Of a DNA stretch of 64,000 nucleotides, positions 16,073 through 24,190 are shown piece by piece (the first letter of the stretch is position 1; each line of letters starts with the position of its first letter). The position numbers and the translations under genes were made by a program. The stretch spans positions 20,614-84,613 of the forward strand of contig NZ_PYWN01000036.1 of NCBI RefSeq assembly GCF_003049505.1. Reading direction: 5' to 3'. The DNA comes from Metasolibacillus meyeri. Lineage in GTDB: Bacteria > Bacillota > Bacilli > Bacillales_A > Planococcaceae. The notes under the pieces are model-generated. The model had not been told where the DNA came from and made no database searches. It saw only the letters and a list, made by a program, of their open reading frames with translations.

Positions 16073-18016
16073 ATGAGTGCATTACTAACGTTAAAAGAAG
16101 TCGCAGAGCTTGAAAGAATTAGCTATGAGAATATCAAAAAGAGAGTTCAGCGGAAACGAGTGAATGTTGTTCAAATACCAGCTAAAAACGGTGGCATGTA
16201 TGAGTTAGGCGTACCAATCAGCGAACTCACTGAAAAGGCACAAGCCCGCTACTATGCTCAGTTACAACATGTGGAGCAGCCAAATTTCCAAGAAGCTGGA
16301 ACACCTGAGAAGTATGGACAAAGCATAAATGATTTGACGGGTGAGCAGCTCGATGAAATTGCTTTCTGGCAACGAGTTATCAAGTCGTGGCGCAGTTATA
16401 TTGCAGATTTTCCAAAGCAAACGACGGAGAAAACAAAAGATTTTGTTAAGTTTTTCAACTCCATTGACAAGCGTCCTATAACAGAACGCACATTACGCAA
16501 TAAATACAAGTTATTTAAAGAGTTTGGTGAAGTTGCTTTAGCAGACCATCGTAAAAATCGAAAGGATCGCAACACAACGAATATTCCTGTAGAGTTGCAA
16601 AATGCTTTTCTTGATTGGTGGCTGGATGAATCCCAACCGACTGTAGCGTTTACACATAACATGCTGCAAGCATGGGTGGAAATGGACATGCCGCAACTAG
16701 CACCTGTACCAAGCTATGATTCTTTTTATAGGCTTGTAAAGAACTTGCCACCAGGTGTATTGAAATATTACCGCGAAGGTGATAAGGCGCTAACAGATGA
16801 TGTATTACCATATGTCGAACGAGATTATAGTCGCATTGATAGCAATGAAATTTGGTCAGCAGATTATCATACATTAGATTTCTTTGTTAAAGATGATTTG
16901 TCAGGCAAAGTATTTAGACCACATGTAGTTGTTTGGATAGATGTACGTTCCCGCAAAGTTTTGTCTATGAAATTATGTGAAACAAGTAATAGTGACGGAG
17001 TTATCACATCATTTAGACAAGCAGTAAAGGCATGGGGGCTGCCGAAATCCGTTTATTTAGATAATGGACGAGAGTTTTTAGTTCGGGACTTCGGTGGTAG
17101 TGGGAGAAGAAAAAGTAATCCAAAGGCGAATTATGGCAGAACGATGCTAGAGCGCTTGAATATCGAAATGACAAATGCACGTGTGAGAAACGGGCGAGCA
17201 AAAGTTATCGAACGTGCATTTAAAAATGTTGCATCGGAATTTGCGAAAACTTATATCACCTATACAGGTGGGCGACCAGATAAACGTCCAGAGCGTTTGA
17301 CAGGTGTATTAAAAGATGAAAGTAATATTCCGCTACGTTCAGAGGTAGAGGCGGACTTATGGACTTATTTAGAGGGCTGGTGTAACAATCGAGCATCACA
17401 AGCAGTTGGGTTAGGTGGGCAAACACCAAACGCCTGCTATGCGGCAAATCTAGTGAGAAAGCGTACAGCTACAGAGGACGAGCTAGACATGATTACATTG
17501 CGTACAAGTAGCTTGCGGAAAGTGGAGCGAAACGGTGTTTACCTTCAGTTTGGCGAACGCAAAATATGGTTCTATGATACAGATTTGGTACACAATTATT
17601 TTGGTCAAAAGGTCTTTGTTTGTTATGACAGTGAAGATTTAAGTCAAGTCCTTATAAGAGATGAACAAGAGCGTCGTATCGGTTATGCGTCAATGACTGA
17701 AGTAGGCGGCTACAGTAAGGATATGGACAAAGAGGCAATTAAAAAAGTAAGCAAAAATGATAAGGCACAGCGAAAACTTATCAAAACTTTTAAAGAAGAA
17801 TTAAGCAGCGATGTTCATGTGCCAAGCATGAATGAAATATTGATAAGAAAATCTGAACAGAACATCAAAGGCAACAAACATATTGCAAATGCAAAAGTAA
17901 TCGAAGTTTTCAAGCCTACTGAGGTGCAGCGTAAAGTAGTTGGACATGAAAATGACGGAATCGACCGTATGAAAATGGCAAAGAATGCGAAGAAAAATGG
18001 AGGGACAAGAATATGA
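16073..18016 (+). CDS. MuA-like DDE transposase
   Basis: A 647-residue phage transposase that binds the prophage ends, cuts and joins them to target DNA. The N-terminal region holds a winged HTH (LTLKEVAELERISYENIKKR) and further helical end-binding domains. The rve catalytic core shows D264 (WSADYHTLDF), D330 (VYLDNGREF) and E380 (AKVIERAFKNV), close to MuA spacing (D269, D336, E392). A beta-barrel/C-terminal part with basic segments follows, ending in the tail that contacts the B protein. The ATG with AGGAGG upstream is preferred over an in-frame ATG 12 codons earlier that lacks an RBS. Confidence 0.92.
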   Translation: MSALLTLKEVAELERISYENIKKRVQRKRVNVVQIPAKNGGMYELGVPISELTEKAQARYYAQLQHVEQPNFQEAGTPEKYGQSINDLTGEQLDEIAFWQRVIKSWRSYIADFPKQTTEKTKDFVKFFNSIDKRPITERTLRNKYKLFKEFGEVALADHRKNRKDRNTTNIPVELQNAFLDWWLDESQPTVAFTHNMLQAWVEMDMPQLAPVPSYDSFYRLVKNLPPGVLKYYREGDKALTDDVLPYVERDYSRIDSNEIWSADYHTLDFFVKDDLSGKVFRPHVVVWIDVRSRKVLSMKLCETSNSDGVITSFRQAVKAWGLPKSVYLDNGREFLVRDFGGSGRRKSNPKANYGRTMLERLNIEMTNARVRNGRAKVIERAFKNVASEFAKTYITYTGGRPDKRPERLTGVLKDESNIPLRSEVEADLWTYLEGWCNNRASQAVGLGGQTPNACYAANLVRKRTATEDELDMITLRTSSLRKVERNGVYLQFGERKIWFYDTDLVHNYFGQKVFVCYDSEDLSQVLIRDEQERRIGYASMTEVGGYSKDMDKEAIKKVSKNDKAQRKLIKTFKEELSSDVHVPSMNEILIRKSEQNIKGNKHIANAKVIEVFKPTEVQRKVVGHENDGIDRMKMAKNAKKNGGTRI

Positions 18017-18903
18017 CGCTAACTTTACAAGAGCAGGCAAAACAATATATTAAACAAAATAAAATTCCACAAGTACATTTTGGAAAGTTAGTCGGTGTTG
18101 GAGAAAGTACCATCTCACGTTGGCTAAAAGGAGATTATCCGAATGCTGAGCGGATTGACGCCCAGGTCAAAGATTTCTTAGGCAAAGAAACAGCTCGTGA
18201 AAGTGTGATGGAAATTAGAGATATCCCTTTTGTTCAAACGACGATTTCAGAGCAGGTGTGGGGTGAACTTGAATACGGGCGTATTCAGCGCACGATTAGT
18301 ATTATCCGAGGTGATGCAGGTGTAGGAAAAACACGTACTATGCGCGAGTGGGCGGCAGATAAGTCGGATGTCATTGTCATTACAGCAAACCCAGCGTTCA
18401 AGTCGCCGAAAGCATTTTTCAAGCTATTAGCAAGAGCATTGAAAACCACAACGAGCGGTGCAATTGACGATATCGTAATGGACGTCATGGATAAGTTAAT
18501 GATTTCTGATAGAACCATTGTCATTGATGAAGCTCAACATTTAACACGCCCTACTTTGGAACTTGTTCGTAGCTTAAATGATGCTGCTGGAACAGCCATC
18601 ATTTTAATGGGGAACGAGATTATCTATTCGAAGATGTTCGGTAGACAAGAGGCAGAGTTCTCACAGTTATTCACTCGAACAGATACACCGAGACCGAAGT
18701 TAGTAGATTTTTTCACTGAAGCAGATGTAATGGCAATTTTTAATGTGAGGGAAGTAGAGCAAGTGCGGCATTTACTGAATATTTGTCGAAGCAGATACAG
18801 CTTGCGTACAGCTATTCGTGTTTTTGTAAATGCACAAAATAATGAGGATATATCGGCAGACGGACTAAAAGCTATGTCTAAAGCGATGGGGATCGTGGTT
18901 TAG
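18013..18903 (+). CDS. MuB-like AAA+ ATPase, target DNA activator
   Basis: A 296-residue ATP-dependent DNA-binding protein that selects target DNA and stimulates the transposase. An N-terminal HTH (QVHFGKLVGVGESTISRWL, about 20-38) precedes an AAA+ core with Walker A GDAGVGKT (about 98-105) and Walker B TIVIDEAQHL (about 172-181). The C-terminal helical part is as in MuB. It overlaps the transposase stop by 4 bp (ATGA), so the two are translationally coupled. Confidence 0.9.
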   Translation: MTLTLQEQAKQYIKQNKIPQVHFGKLVGVGESTISRWLKGDYPNAERIDAQVKDFLGKETARESVMEIRDIPFVQTTISEQVWGELEYGRIQRTISIIRGDAGVGKTRTMREWAADKSDVIVITANPAFKSPKAFFKLLARALKTTTSGAIDDIVMDVMDKLMISDRTIVIDEAQHLTRPTLELVRSLNDAAGTAIILMGNEIIYSKMFGRQEAEFSQLFTRTDTPRPKLVDFFTEADVMAIFNVREVEQVRHLLNICRSRYSLRTAIRVFVNAQNNEDISADGLKAMSKAMGIVV

Positions 18904-18931
18904 ACATAGCTTCATAATTAACTAACATTAA

Positions 18932-18968
18932 CGCGTACCGAAATCGTATCATGATTTCGGTATACGCG
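18932..18968. other. Hairpin after the transposition genes
   Basis: Arms CGCGTACCGAAATC and GATTTCGGTATACGCG pair nearly perfectly, with a short loop and one small bulge. There is no T tract, so it is probably an mRNA stability or attenuation element that sets the level of the A-B message against the downstream early genes. Confidence 0.55.
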
Positions 18969-18987
18969 CAAGGATGGGGTGAGAATT

Positions 18988-19179
18988 TTGCAGAAACGTA
19001 ATCCGACATATGAAGAAAAGGCAATCATTCTCCAGTTAAATCCACATTTAAATATGGGGAACTGGTGGATAGTAGCGAAAAGTGTCCATACGATGACGTT
19101 GCAACATAAAAAATACTCGCGTGTATATAAAAATTTGCAACTAGAGGAGGGACAGCTATGTCTACACAGCAATCTGTAG
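18988..19179 (+). CDS. Small phage protein, DUF6906-like
   Basis: A 63-residue protein. The pattern NPTYEEK...NPHLN..NWWIVAKS...L.H resembles a widespread small phage family (NPEENWLV-type, DUF6906) of unknown role. The TTG start is chosen because AGGATGGGGTGAG lies at proper distance; a GTG three codons earlier abuts the RBS. It overlaps the next gene by 22 bp. Confidence 0.5.
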   Translation: MQKRNPTYEEKAIILQLNPHLNMGNWWIVAKSVHTMTLQHKKYSRVYKNLQLEEGQLCLHSNL

Positions 19180-19628
19180 ATGCTGAGAAACAACGCATCC
19201 AACAAATCGTATATCGGGCAAAACAGGAAATTGCACAGGTCTTTGCTCACTTAGAACAAGATTTATGTAATGTAGGCAATGATGCTCCTCAAACTGAGAT
19301 AAGCGAAATGTATGCCATGTTCGAGCAAGAGTTTGGGCGCTTGTTATCGCCAATGGAGCTAACGAACATTAGCAACTGGCTAGATGAAGACCATCATTCA
19401 CCTGAGCTAATTAAGGCAGCTTTAAGAGAGGCAGTTATCGGTGGCAAGCTTTCTTTGCGCTACATTGACACCATTCTGCTCAATTGGAAAAAACAGAATA
19501 TTACGACACCAAAGCAGGCGGCACAACATGCAGAGCAGTTTCGTAAACGCACATCACCGCCACCAATTACTAATCGTGAGCCACGACAAAAAAAGCCTAT
19601 GTATGACTGGCTAAATGAAAAGGAGTGA
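19158..19628 (+). CDS. DnaD-domain phage protein
   Basis: A 156-residue protein with a DnaD/DnaB-type domain at about 50-115 (FEQEFGRLLSPMELTNISNW ... LSLRYIDTILLNWKK), including the hallmark YxxxIxxxW-like end. The charged C-terminal tail (KRTSPPPITNREPRQKK) may bind DNA. In a transposing phage it may help recruit host replication proteins such as DnaC helicase to the strand-transfer intermediate, a role handled differently in Mu. RBS GAGGAGG upstream. Confidence 0.75.
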   Translation: MSTQQSVDAEKQRIQQIVYRAKQEIAQVFAHLEQDLCNVGNDAPQTEISEMYAMFEQEFGRLLSPMELTNISNWLDEDHHSPELIKAALREAVIGGKLSLRYIDTILLNWKKQNITTPKQAAQHAEQFRKRTSPPPITNREPRQKKPMYDWLNEKE

Positions 19629-19633
19629 AAGCA

Positions 19634-19999
19634 ATGGAAATTACACAAGATGCACGCACACAAATACTTGCCTATGCGCAACAGTTTACTGGTGCAAGTG
19701 AAGAGGCAATTACCTTGCACAAATTCTCTAATAAACCTGGCTATATGCTAACGGTGGAAACACGCAATGCGGAGGGGTTTCTACAGCTATTAAAATGGTT
19801 GGAAGTAAACGAGTTTAAGGGTATTACAGCTATCCGCACACTTCCTGAAGAATACAGCATTTATGATGATTTCGAACGAAAATCATTAGCATTTTTCGAA
19901 TATGCACATGCAGGTTTTAGTATAGCAACTGAGGTTAGCGCTGGAAAAATTTCAAACATGATAAAAGACGAGGAGGAACAAACGCATGCAGCAATATAA
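19634..19999 (+). CDS. Early phage protein of unknown function
   Basis: A 121-residue soluble acidic protein (MEITQDARTQ...). No recognised domain. The ATG is chosen with AAGGAG at good spacing; an upstream GTG overlaps the stop of the DnaD gene. It overlaps the next gene by 14 bp. Confidence 0.55.
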   Translation: MEITQDARTQILAYAQQFTGASEEAITLHKFSNKPGYMLTVETRNAEGFLQLLKWLEVNEFKGITAIRTLPEEYSIYDDFERKSLAFFEYAHAGFSIATEVSAGKISNMIKDEEEQTHAAI

Positions 20000-20240
20000 C
20001 AAAAAAATGAGCAAAGCAGGTAGTATCACTTTACCAGCAGCCCTACGCCGCGCAATCGGTGTCGAGGCAGGGGAAAAGTTTAGCGTGAATCTACAAGGGG
20101 ATGGTAGTGTGCTCCTGAAGCGCACGCAGGGGAATTGTTTACTGTGTAATTCTGAAGATAATCTTGTTACACATAACGGTCGACTGGTATGTAAACCGTG
20201 CATTGACACGTTACAAACGAAGGCAGGTGAAGGGGCGTGA
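19986..20240 (+). CDS. AbrB-like DNA-binding protein with C-terminal zinc ribbon
   Basis: An 84-residue fusion. Residues 1-48 form a swapped-hairpin AbrB/MazE-type DNA-binding domain (KAGSITLPAALRRAIGVEAGEKF). Residues 50-75 carry a four-cysteine knuckle CLLC-x14-CKPC. It is probably a phage transcription regulator; it could also be an antitoxin-like protein, but no toxin partner is seen. RBS GAGGAGG. Confidence 0.7.
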   Translation: MQQYNKKMSKAGSITLPAALRRAIGVEAGEKFSVNLQGDGSVLLKRTQGNCLLCNSEDNLVTHNGRLVCKPCIDTLQTKAGEGA

Positions 20241-20863
20241 ATGAGCAATTAATAGCGCTGGTAGATGAAGCTATCGAATTAGATCGCCGCACGAAAGTAG
20301 ATAAAAAACGTTTGGATGAAATTAAAGCACAGCTCCAAACACACGCTACAGCAGAGATGGACAACAAAAATCTCAAGTATTATCAAATATACGGCTCTGA
20401 TGGTCGATTCAATGTGTCATTTAAGGAGAAATTTGAGGTTGATCGCTACTCAGTTTTACAATCCACACTGGGTGATTTGGCTGAAGGCAAAATCTCAAAA
20501 AAAGAAGATGTTAAATATGACGTTGACGCCAAGTTTAAAGCCGCTTTAATCGCTCTTTATAAAGATGATTATTCAAATGAAATCCATTTAGGGGGCATCT
20601 TGATGGGACTAGGTTTAAGTCACGAGCAAGCCGCAGTAGCGCGCAAAAAGCTAAAAGGCGATTACCTTCACGATAAAAAACTCTTAGAAAGTTTGGGTAT
20701 CACAGGTGAAATTGAGGAGGAGCTGGATGCTATCCGCCAATGCAAAAACCAAGAATCCATTGACCGCTTTTTCGGTGATTTACCGCCAGAAAAAATTGCA
20801 GAAATCAAACGGGCGATTTTTGTGGAGGATAGCATAGCTGTAGGGCTTGACTATGAAAAGTAA
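20237..20863 (+). CDS. Early phage protein with coiled-coil start, unknown
   Basis: A 208-residue charged protein. Residues 5-40 look like a coiled coil (VDEAIELDRRTKVDKKRLDE), followed by a mixed domain and a helical C-terminus. Position between the DNA-transaction genes and gp16 is that of Mu's Gam/accessory genes, and the coiled-coil start would fit a nuclease-inhibitor-like or Gp157-like protein, but no diagnostic motif is seen. GTG/ATG overlap with the preceding stop. Confidence 0.5.
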   Translation: MNEQLIALVDEAIELDRRTKVDKKRLDEIKAQLQTHATAEMDNKNLKYYQIYGSDGRFNVSFKEKFEVDRYSVLQSTLGDLAEGKISKKEDVKYDVDAKFKAALIALYKDDYSNEIHLGGILMGLGLSHEQAAVARKKLKGDYLHDKKLLESLGITGEIEEELDAIRQCKNQESIDRFFGDLPPEKIAEIKRAIFVEDSIAVGLDYEK

Positions 20864-20901
20864 GAGGGGGCAATCCCCTCTACTCATGAAAGGAGTGAAC
20901 T

Positions 20902-21069
20902 ATGATGAAAAAACGCAACTTTAATCAACTAATGACGAGCAAAGCTATTTACCGTAAACACGCAGCACGTCACAAGGCTAACGATTATCCAAGCGGTCGT
21001 TGTAAACGTATGATGGCGTATACATCATTACTAACAAAGGCAATTGCTAAAACTAGTGAAAGAGGCTAA
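20902..21069 (+). CDS. Small basic phage protein
   Basis: A 55-residue, strongly basic ORF (starts MMKKRNFNQLM, ends KTSERG) with AAAGGAG 6-9 bp upstream. Composition suggests nucleic-acid binding. No homologue recognised. Confidence 0.5.
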   Translation: MMKKRNFNQLMTSKAIYRKHAARHKANDYPSGRCKRMMAYTSLLTKAIAKTSERG

Positions 21070-21108
21070 CGTAACAACACCAAAGAACCATTATAAGGGG
21101 GAAAACCG

Positions 21109-21381
21109 ATGGAAAGCAGCGATTTAGCAAAAATGTTAGCACAAATGGCAAGTGTAGCGATACTTAACGCACGTTGTGTAACAGCAAGGCAACAATATGA
21201 ACGTTTCGAATCATGTAAGCTAGATGATGGCAAGTATAATCGTAGAAAAATAGAGCACATTGAAGGGTATGAGCCACCACAAGAGCTAGATATATGGTTG
21301 GACGAGCTTTTAATAGATGCGGCATTAGACAAGCGTGATAAAGCAACCTTTGAGCATTTAACAGCGCTGGCAAGATTTTGA
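21109..21381 (+). CDS. Early phage protein of unknown function
   Basis: A 90-residue helical protein (MESSDLAKMLAQM...), preceded by AAGGGGG. No known motif. Its last bases overlap the RBS of the gp16-like gene. Confidence 0.5.
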   Translation: MESSDLAKMLAQMASVAILNARCVTARQQYERFESCKLDDGKYNRRKIEHIEGYEPPQELDIWLDELLIDAALDKRDKATFEHLTALARF

Positions 21382-21392
21382 GGAGGGATGAA

Positions 21393-21773
21393 ATGACTGT
21401 AGTCAAAAAAATCTGGGCAATCGCCCGTGACATCGGCATGGAGCGAGAAGATATTTATAATGTCCTATTGCGTGAAACAGGCAAGGACAGTATGCGTAAA
21501 TGCTCACAAAAAGAGCTAGAACGTGTGCTATTGTCATTGAGGGCTATGCAAGGGAATAAAGATGCACGCCCCAACAAGGCAACAAAGCGCCAGATATGGA
21601 AAATCGAACAGTTAGAGCAACAACTAGGGTGGCAAGACGAGCCGCAACGCTTACAAGGATTCATTCGAAAATACTACAAGGTTGAGCGTGTAGAATGGCT
21701 CACATCCGCGCAAGCTTGGCGGCTAATCGAAAGCCTCAAAAAACTGCTAGAAAAGGGGAATGACAATGGATGA
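21393..21773 (+). CDS. GemA/Mu gp16-like protein (DUF1018)
   Basis: A 126-residue member of the GemA/gp16 family found in Mu-like phages, where GemA modulates host gene expression and supercoiling. Family features are a central RPNKATKRQIWKIEQLEQQLGW segment and a C-terminal W.T..QAW.LIE.LKKL helix. The ATG follows AGGAGGG. Its presence here supports the Mu-type early module. Confidence 0.72.
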   Translation: MTVVKKIWAIARDIGMEREDIYNVLLRETGKDSMRKCSQKELERVLLSLRAMQGNKDARPNKATKRQIWKIEQLEQQLGWQDEPQRLQGFIRKYYKVERVEWLTSAQAWRLIESLKKLLEKGNDNG

Positions 21774-21939
21774 GCTTTTAATCGAACGCTTGGGCACATA
21801 TTATGTGTACTTTAAAATTGGAGAGCGTTTCGGCTATACGTTTGAACAATTCCTTGTAAAATACTTAAACAATCCAGCAGCATGCACAGTAAATCAATTA
21901 AATAAAAAAGCTGCAACGACCGCCATCGCTACAGCTTAA
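21766..21939 (+). CDS. Small early phage protein, unknown
   Basis: A 57-residue ORF (starts MDELLIERLGTYYVYFKIG, ends TTAIATA), overlapping the gp16-like gene by 8 bp with AAAAGGGG upstream. No known domain. Confidence 0.5.
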   Translation: MDELLIERLGTYYVYFKIGERFGYTFEQFLVKYLNNPAACTVNQLNKKAATTAIATA

Positions 21940-21949
21940 TAACACGAAA

Positions 21950-21998
21950 GAAAGTCTCTCATGTACCTTGAAACTACATTATACATTGAGAGGCTTTC
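21950..21998 (+). terminator. Hairpin within the early operon, possible terminator or attenuator
   Basis: GAAAGTCTCTCATGTA (21950-21965) pairs with TACATTGAGAGGCTTTC (21982-21998) with one bulge and one G-U pair. The tract after it is only weakly T rich, so it may be a partial terminator. Confidence 0.5.
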
Positions 21999-22021
21999 AT
22001 TTGTATAGGAGGAAAAAGCAG

Positions 22022-22342
22022 ATGAAACCTGCTGTTAGATTGGCACAAATCATAGTAGACACGCCAAATTGGGAGCAGAATCCCGTGTTAGTTAAAGAGG
22101 TTAAAAAGATACGCCAACTTTTAGGTGTTTCTAGCGATAAATGTAGTGGGCAAATGGGAGCACCACAAGGCTATCAATACAAAATGTATAGAGGTGAGGA
22201 ATTGGTATTCGAAGGCACTCACAAGCAAATGGCAGATTACGCAAATGTATCTGTTACAACAGTTTATAACAGGTGTGCAACAGGTAGAATTGTTAATGGT
22301 TTAAAGATTACAAGGCAGAAATGGGAGGAAGTTAATGACTAA
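22022..22342 (+). CDS. Phage protein with NUMOD-like HTH segment
   Basis: A 106-residue protein. The C-terminal half (KMYRGEELVFEGTHKQMADY, then NVSVTTVYNRCATGR...GLKITR) resembles the small helix-turn-helix repeats (NUMOD-type) found next to homing endonucleases and in some phage regulators. No nuclease motif is present. The ATG is preceded by AGGAGG. It is likely DNA binding; role unknown. Confidence 0.55.
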   Translation: MKPAVRLAQIIVDTPNWEQNPVLVKEVKKIRQLLGVSSDKCSGQMGAPQGYQYKMYRGEELVFEGTHKQMADYANVSVTTVYNRCATGRIVNGLKITRQKWEEVND

Positions 22343-22523
22343 TATTGTAAATATCCCATCCACAGGGGTTGACCATCAAAAGAATGTCTGTGCGATATGC
22401 AAGAAGCAGCCAGTCGTACGCTGGTGTGATTATATTATCCGTTATGACCATGCCCGCATCATAGTCAATTACTTAGACAAGCTATGCTACCTACAGACTA
22501 TCAACAAGAACGACAGCAACTAG
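22335..22523 (+). CDS. Cys-containing small phage protein, possibly truncated
   Basis: A 62-residue ORF with a CAICKKQPVVRWC knuckle. The RBS GGGAGGAAG is strong. The C-terminus (LQTINKNDSN) looks unlike a natural end, and a second coding-like frame begins inside it (22484-22609). The pair may be one gene damaged by a deletion or frameshift. See that entry. Confidence 0.5.
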   Translation: MTNIVNIPSTGVDHQKNVCAICKKQPVVRWCDYIIRYDHARIIVNYLDKLCYLQTINKNDSN

Positions 22524-22609
22524 AAAAAGTAAAAATAGCGCGTATTGAAATGGGGCTTGAAACCGATCCAGGTGATATAAATGAACAAATGCAGTTATTT
22601 GATGAATAG
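22484..22609 (+). pseudogene. Probable C-terminal fragment of the preceding gene in another frame
   Basis: A 41-codon frame, MLPTDYQQERQQ... ending EQMQLFDE, coding-like and acidic, but without an RBS. The same frame is open upstream only from 22448. It starts inside the 22335-22523 ORF, in a different frame. No slippery heptamer is seen, so a past internal deletion or frameshift is likelier than programmed recoding. Confidence 0.4.
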
Positions 22610-22620
22610 AGGTGTTTACG

Positions 22621-22995
22621 GTGGTGAAGAAAAAATATAAACCATTAACAGCTAAGGAGAAAAAGTGGAACAAGGAATTTCGGGAACGTATGCGAGAAAA
22701 AGGGTTAATACCTCCTGTTAAAGAGCGGCTGAACAGAAAGAAATTCTTGGAAGAAACTTTGGAACAGTGGAAAATGAAAAAAGGGGAGGCATTTTATTAT
22801 TTGCCCAAAGCGATAGGTTGGATGGTGGGTGGTGGTCATATTAAAATAACACCTGAGCAAATTGGCGTATTGAAAGCGGTGAAAATAGCTTTAGAAATCC
22901 AAGCATTTGAAGAACGACTAAGTAAAGAAGGAAAAACTACTTATGAAGTAGGTGAACTTTATGAACAGGTGATAAAACCAATACTAGATTTATAA
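22621..22995 (+). CDS. Phage protein of unknown function
   Basis: A 124-residue protein with a very basic N-terminus (KKKYKPLTAKEKKWNKEF...), a central glycine-rich turn (GWMVGGGHIKITPEQ) and a helical end. A GTG start is assumed, with AGAGGTG upstream. It lies immediately before the Mor-like activator. Unknown. Confidence 0.5.
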   Translation: MVKKKYKPLTAKEKKWNKEFRERMREKGLIPPVKERLNRKKFLEETLEQWKMKKGEAFYYLPKAIGWMVGGGHIKITPEQIGVLKAVKIALEIQAFEERLSKEGKTTYEVGELYEQVIKPILDL

Positions 22996-23011
22996 AGAAG
23001 GGGTGTACAAG

Positions 23012-23320
23012 TTGGAGAATATGCAAATTAAACTGTCAATGTTGTCAGATGAACATAAAGAAATTGCATCTGTCATCGGTGTAGAAGCTTTTTTAAGACT
23101 ATGTGAGCATTACGGTGGCTCCAATTTGTACATTCCCAAACGTGACAGCGTTATACGCTATGTGAGAGATACAGAAATTAAAAACGAATTTGACGGTGGA
23201 AATTATAGAAAACTAGCACGAAAATATCACCTTAGCGAAAGTCATGTCCGAAAAATTGTTGCAAATAGTGATGCAAAGTATCTTGTGCATAAGCAGACAG
23301 ATATTTTTGACTTTTTATAG
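23012..23320 (+). CDS. Mor-like middle/late transcription activator
   Basis: A 102-residue member of the Mor/C activator family. The dimerisation part (EIASVIGVEAFLRLCEHYGG) leads into the typical beta strand NLYIPK and the helix-turn-helix NYRKLARKYHLSESHVRKI. In Mu, Mor turns on middle transcription and C turns on late transcription. Here it is the last rightward early gene and a dyad-bearing promoter follows at 24379-24423. The TTG start is chosen with AAGAAGGGG upstream. Confidence 0.82.
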   Translation: MENMQIKLSMLSDEHKEIASVIGVEAFLRLCEHYGGSNLYIPKRDSVIRYVRDTEIKNEFDGGNYRKLARKYHLSESHVRKIVANSDAKYLVHKQTDIFDFL

Positions 23321-23331
23321 TGTAATAATAG

Positions 23332-24021
23332 TCAATCATTTATATGATTATTCATTCTACGGTTTTGTTTTTTTATGATTACTAAAGTATCTATGATAAC
23401 GAAAGTTAGAAGTGATTCAGTAATAAAACTTATATGCTCTGTGTCATAAATATAGGAGAAATCAAGCAAGTTTACTGTTATATAGATAAATAATAGTAAT
23501 AAATAAATATGGTAACGAAACAAAGAGTTTCTAATCTTTTTGTCTTCATTCGTTATCAACTCATCGAAATATGAAACATTCCATATCTTTCTACTTTTCT
23601 TTAAAAGAAAAGCATATAGTTTTTTCAGGACAGGAGTATGTGCATAAATAAAAGCCCATAAAGTAGTAGTTACATATCCAAGTGCAGAAAAACTAATTTT
23701 AATTTGTGTAGTGTCTACCAATAAAAGGGATAAATGAAATAATAAAAAATAAAGCAGTGCTCCATATAGTACAGGAAAGAAAAATTTAATAAGAACAGAC
23801 AAATTAATTTTCATTAAAATAACTATCATGGCGACAAAAGGCATAATAAGGGTAAGTAAGATGGGAGAAGAGTATCTTTTTTTTGCTAACGTATCCAAAA
23901 TGGTCGGGTTTTCCCCGTACCTTCTTTCAGGGATAGATCGTGCTTGAATCCAGGCGAATAAAAATAAATAAATAGGAATATAAAAGTATAAAAATATCAG
24001 TCCATATTGCCAGAGGTTCAT
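23332..24021 (-). CDS. Multi-spanning membrane protein, leftward moron
   Basis: A 229-residue, very hydrophobic protein with about five to six transmembrane helices (residues about 7-25, 52-72, 78-100, 108-128, 165-185 and a last one near 200-218). It is AT-rich and transcribed against the phage operons between the early and late regions, a typical site for lysogenic-conversion cargo. The ATG at 24021 follows GGTGGTGA. Superinfection exclusion or cell-envelope alteration is possible but not shown. Confidence 0.6.
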   Translation of the reverse strand: MNLWQYGLIFLYFYIPIYLFLFAWIQARSIPERRYGENPTILDTLAKKRYSSPILLTLIMPFVAMIVILMKINLSVLIKFFFPVLYGALLYFLLFHLSLLLVDTTQIKISFSALGYVTTTLWAFIYAHTPVLKKLYAFLLKKSRKIWNVSYFDELITNEDKKIRNSLFRYHIYLLLLFIYITVNLLDFSYIYDTEHISFITESLLTFVIIDTLVIIKKQNRRMNNHIND

Positions 24022-24156
24022 ATAAGTCACCACCATTTTGAGTTATATATATAATAATCGGCATCGAAAGAGAAGTTTAAAGAAAAATTATTATGTTTCG
24101 TACAAATAGATTCTTCAAATAGATTCAAGGAAATAATAATCAAAATCCCCCAAAAT

Positions 24157-24190
24157 AACCAGTGAAGGCAAAAGCCACACTGGTTTTTTG
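24157..24190 (+). terminator. Terminator of the rightward early transcript
   Basis: AACCAGTG (24157-24164) pairs with CACTGGTT (24178-24185) followed by T6. It lies downstream of mor, beyond the antisense moron, and just before the late promoter, so it would separate early and late transcription. Confidence 0.7.

Noticed and set aside
22335..22609. Programmed frameshift joining the two early ORFs
   Set aside because: No slippery heptamer near 22480-22523, and the first ORF ends without the needed signals.
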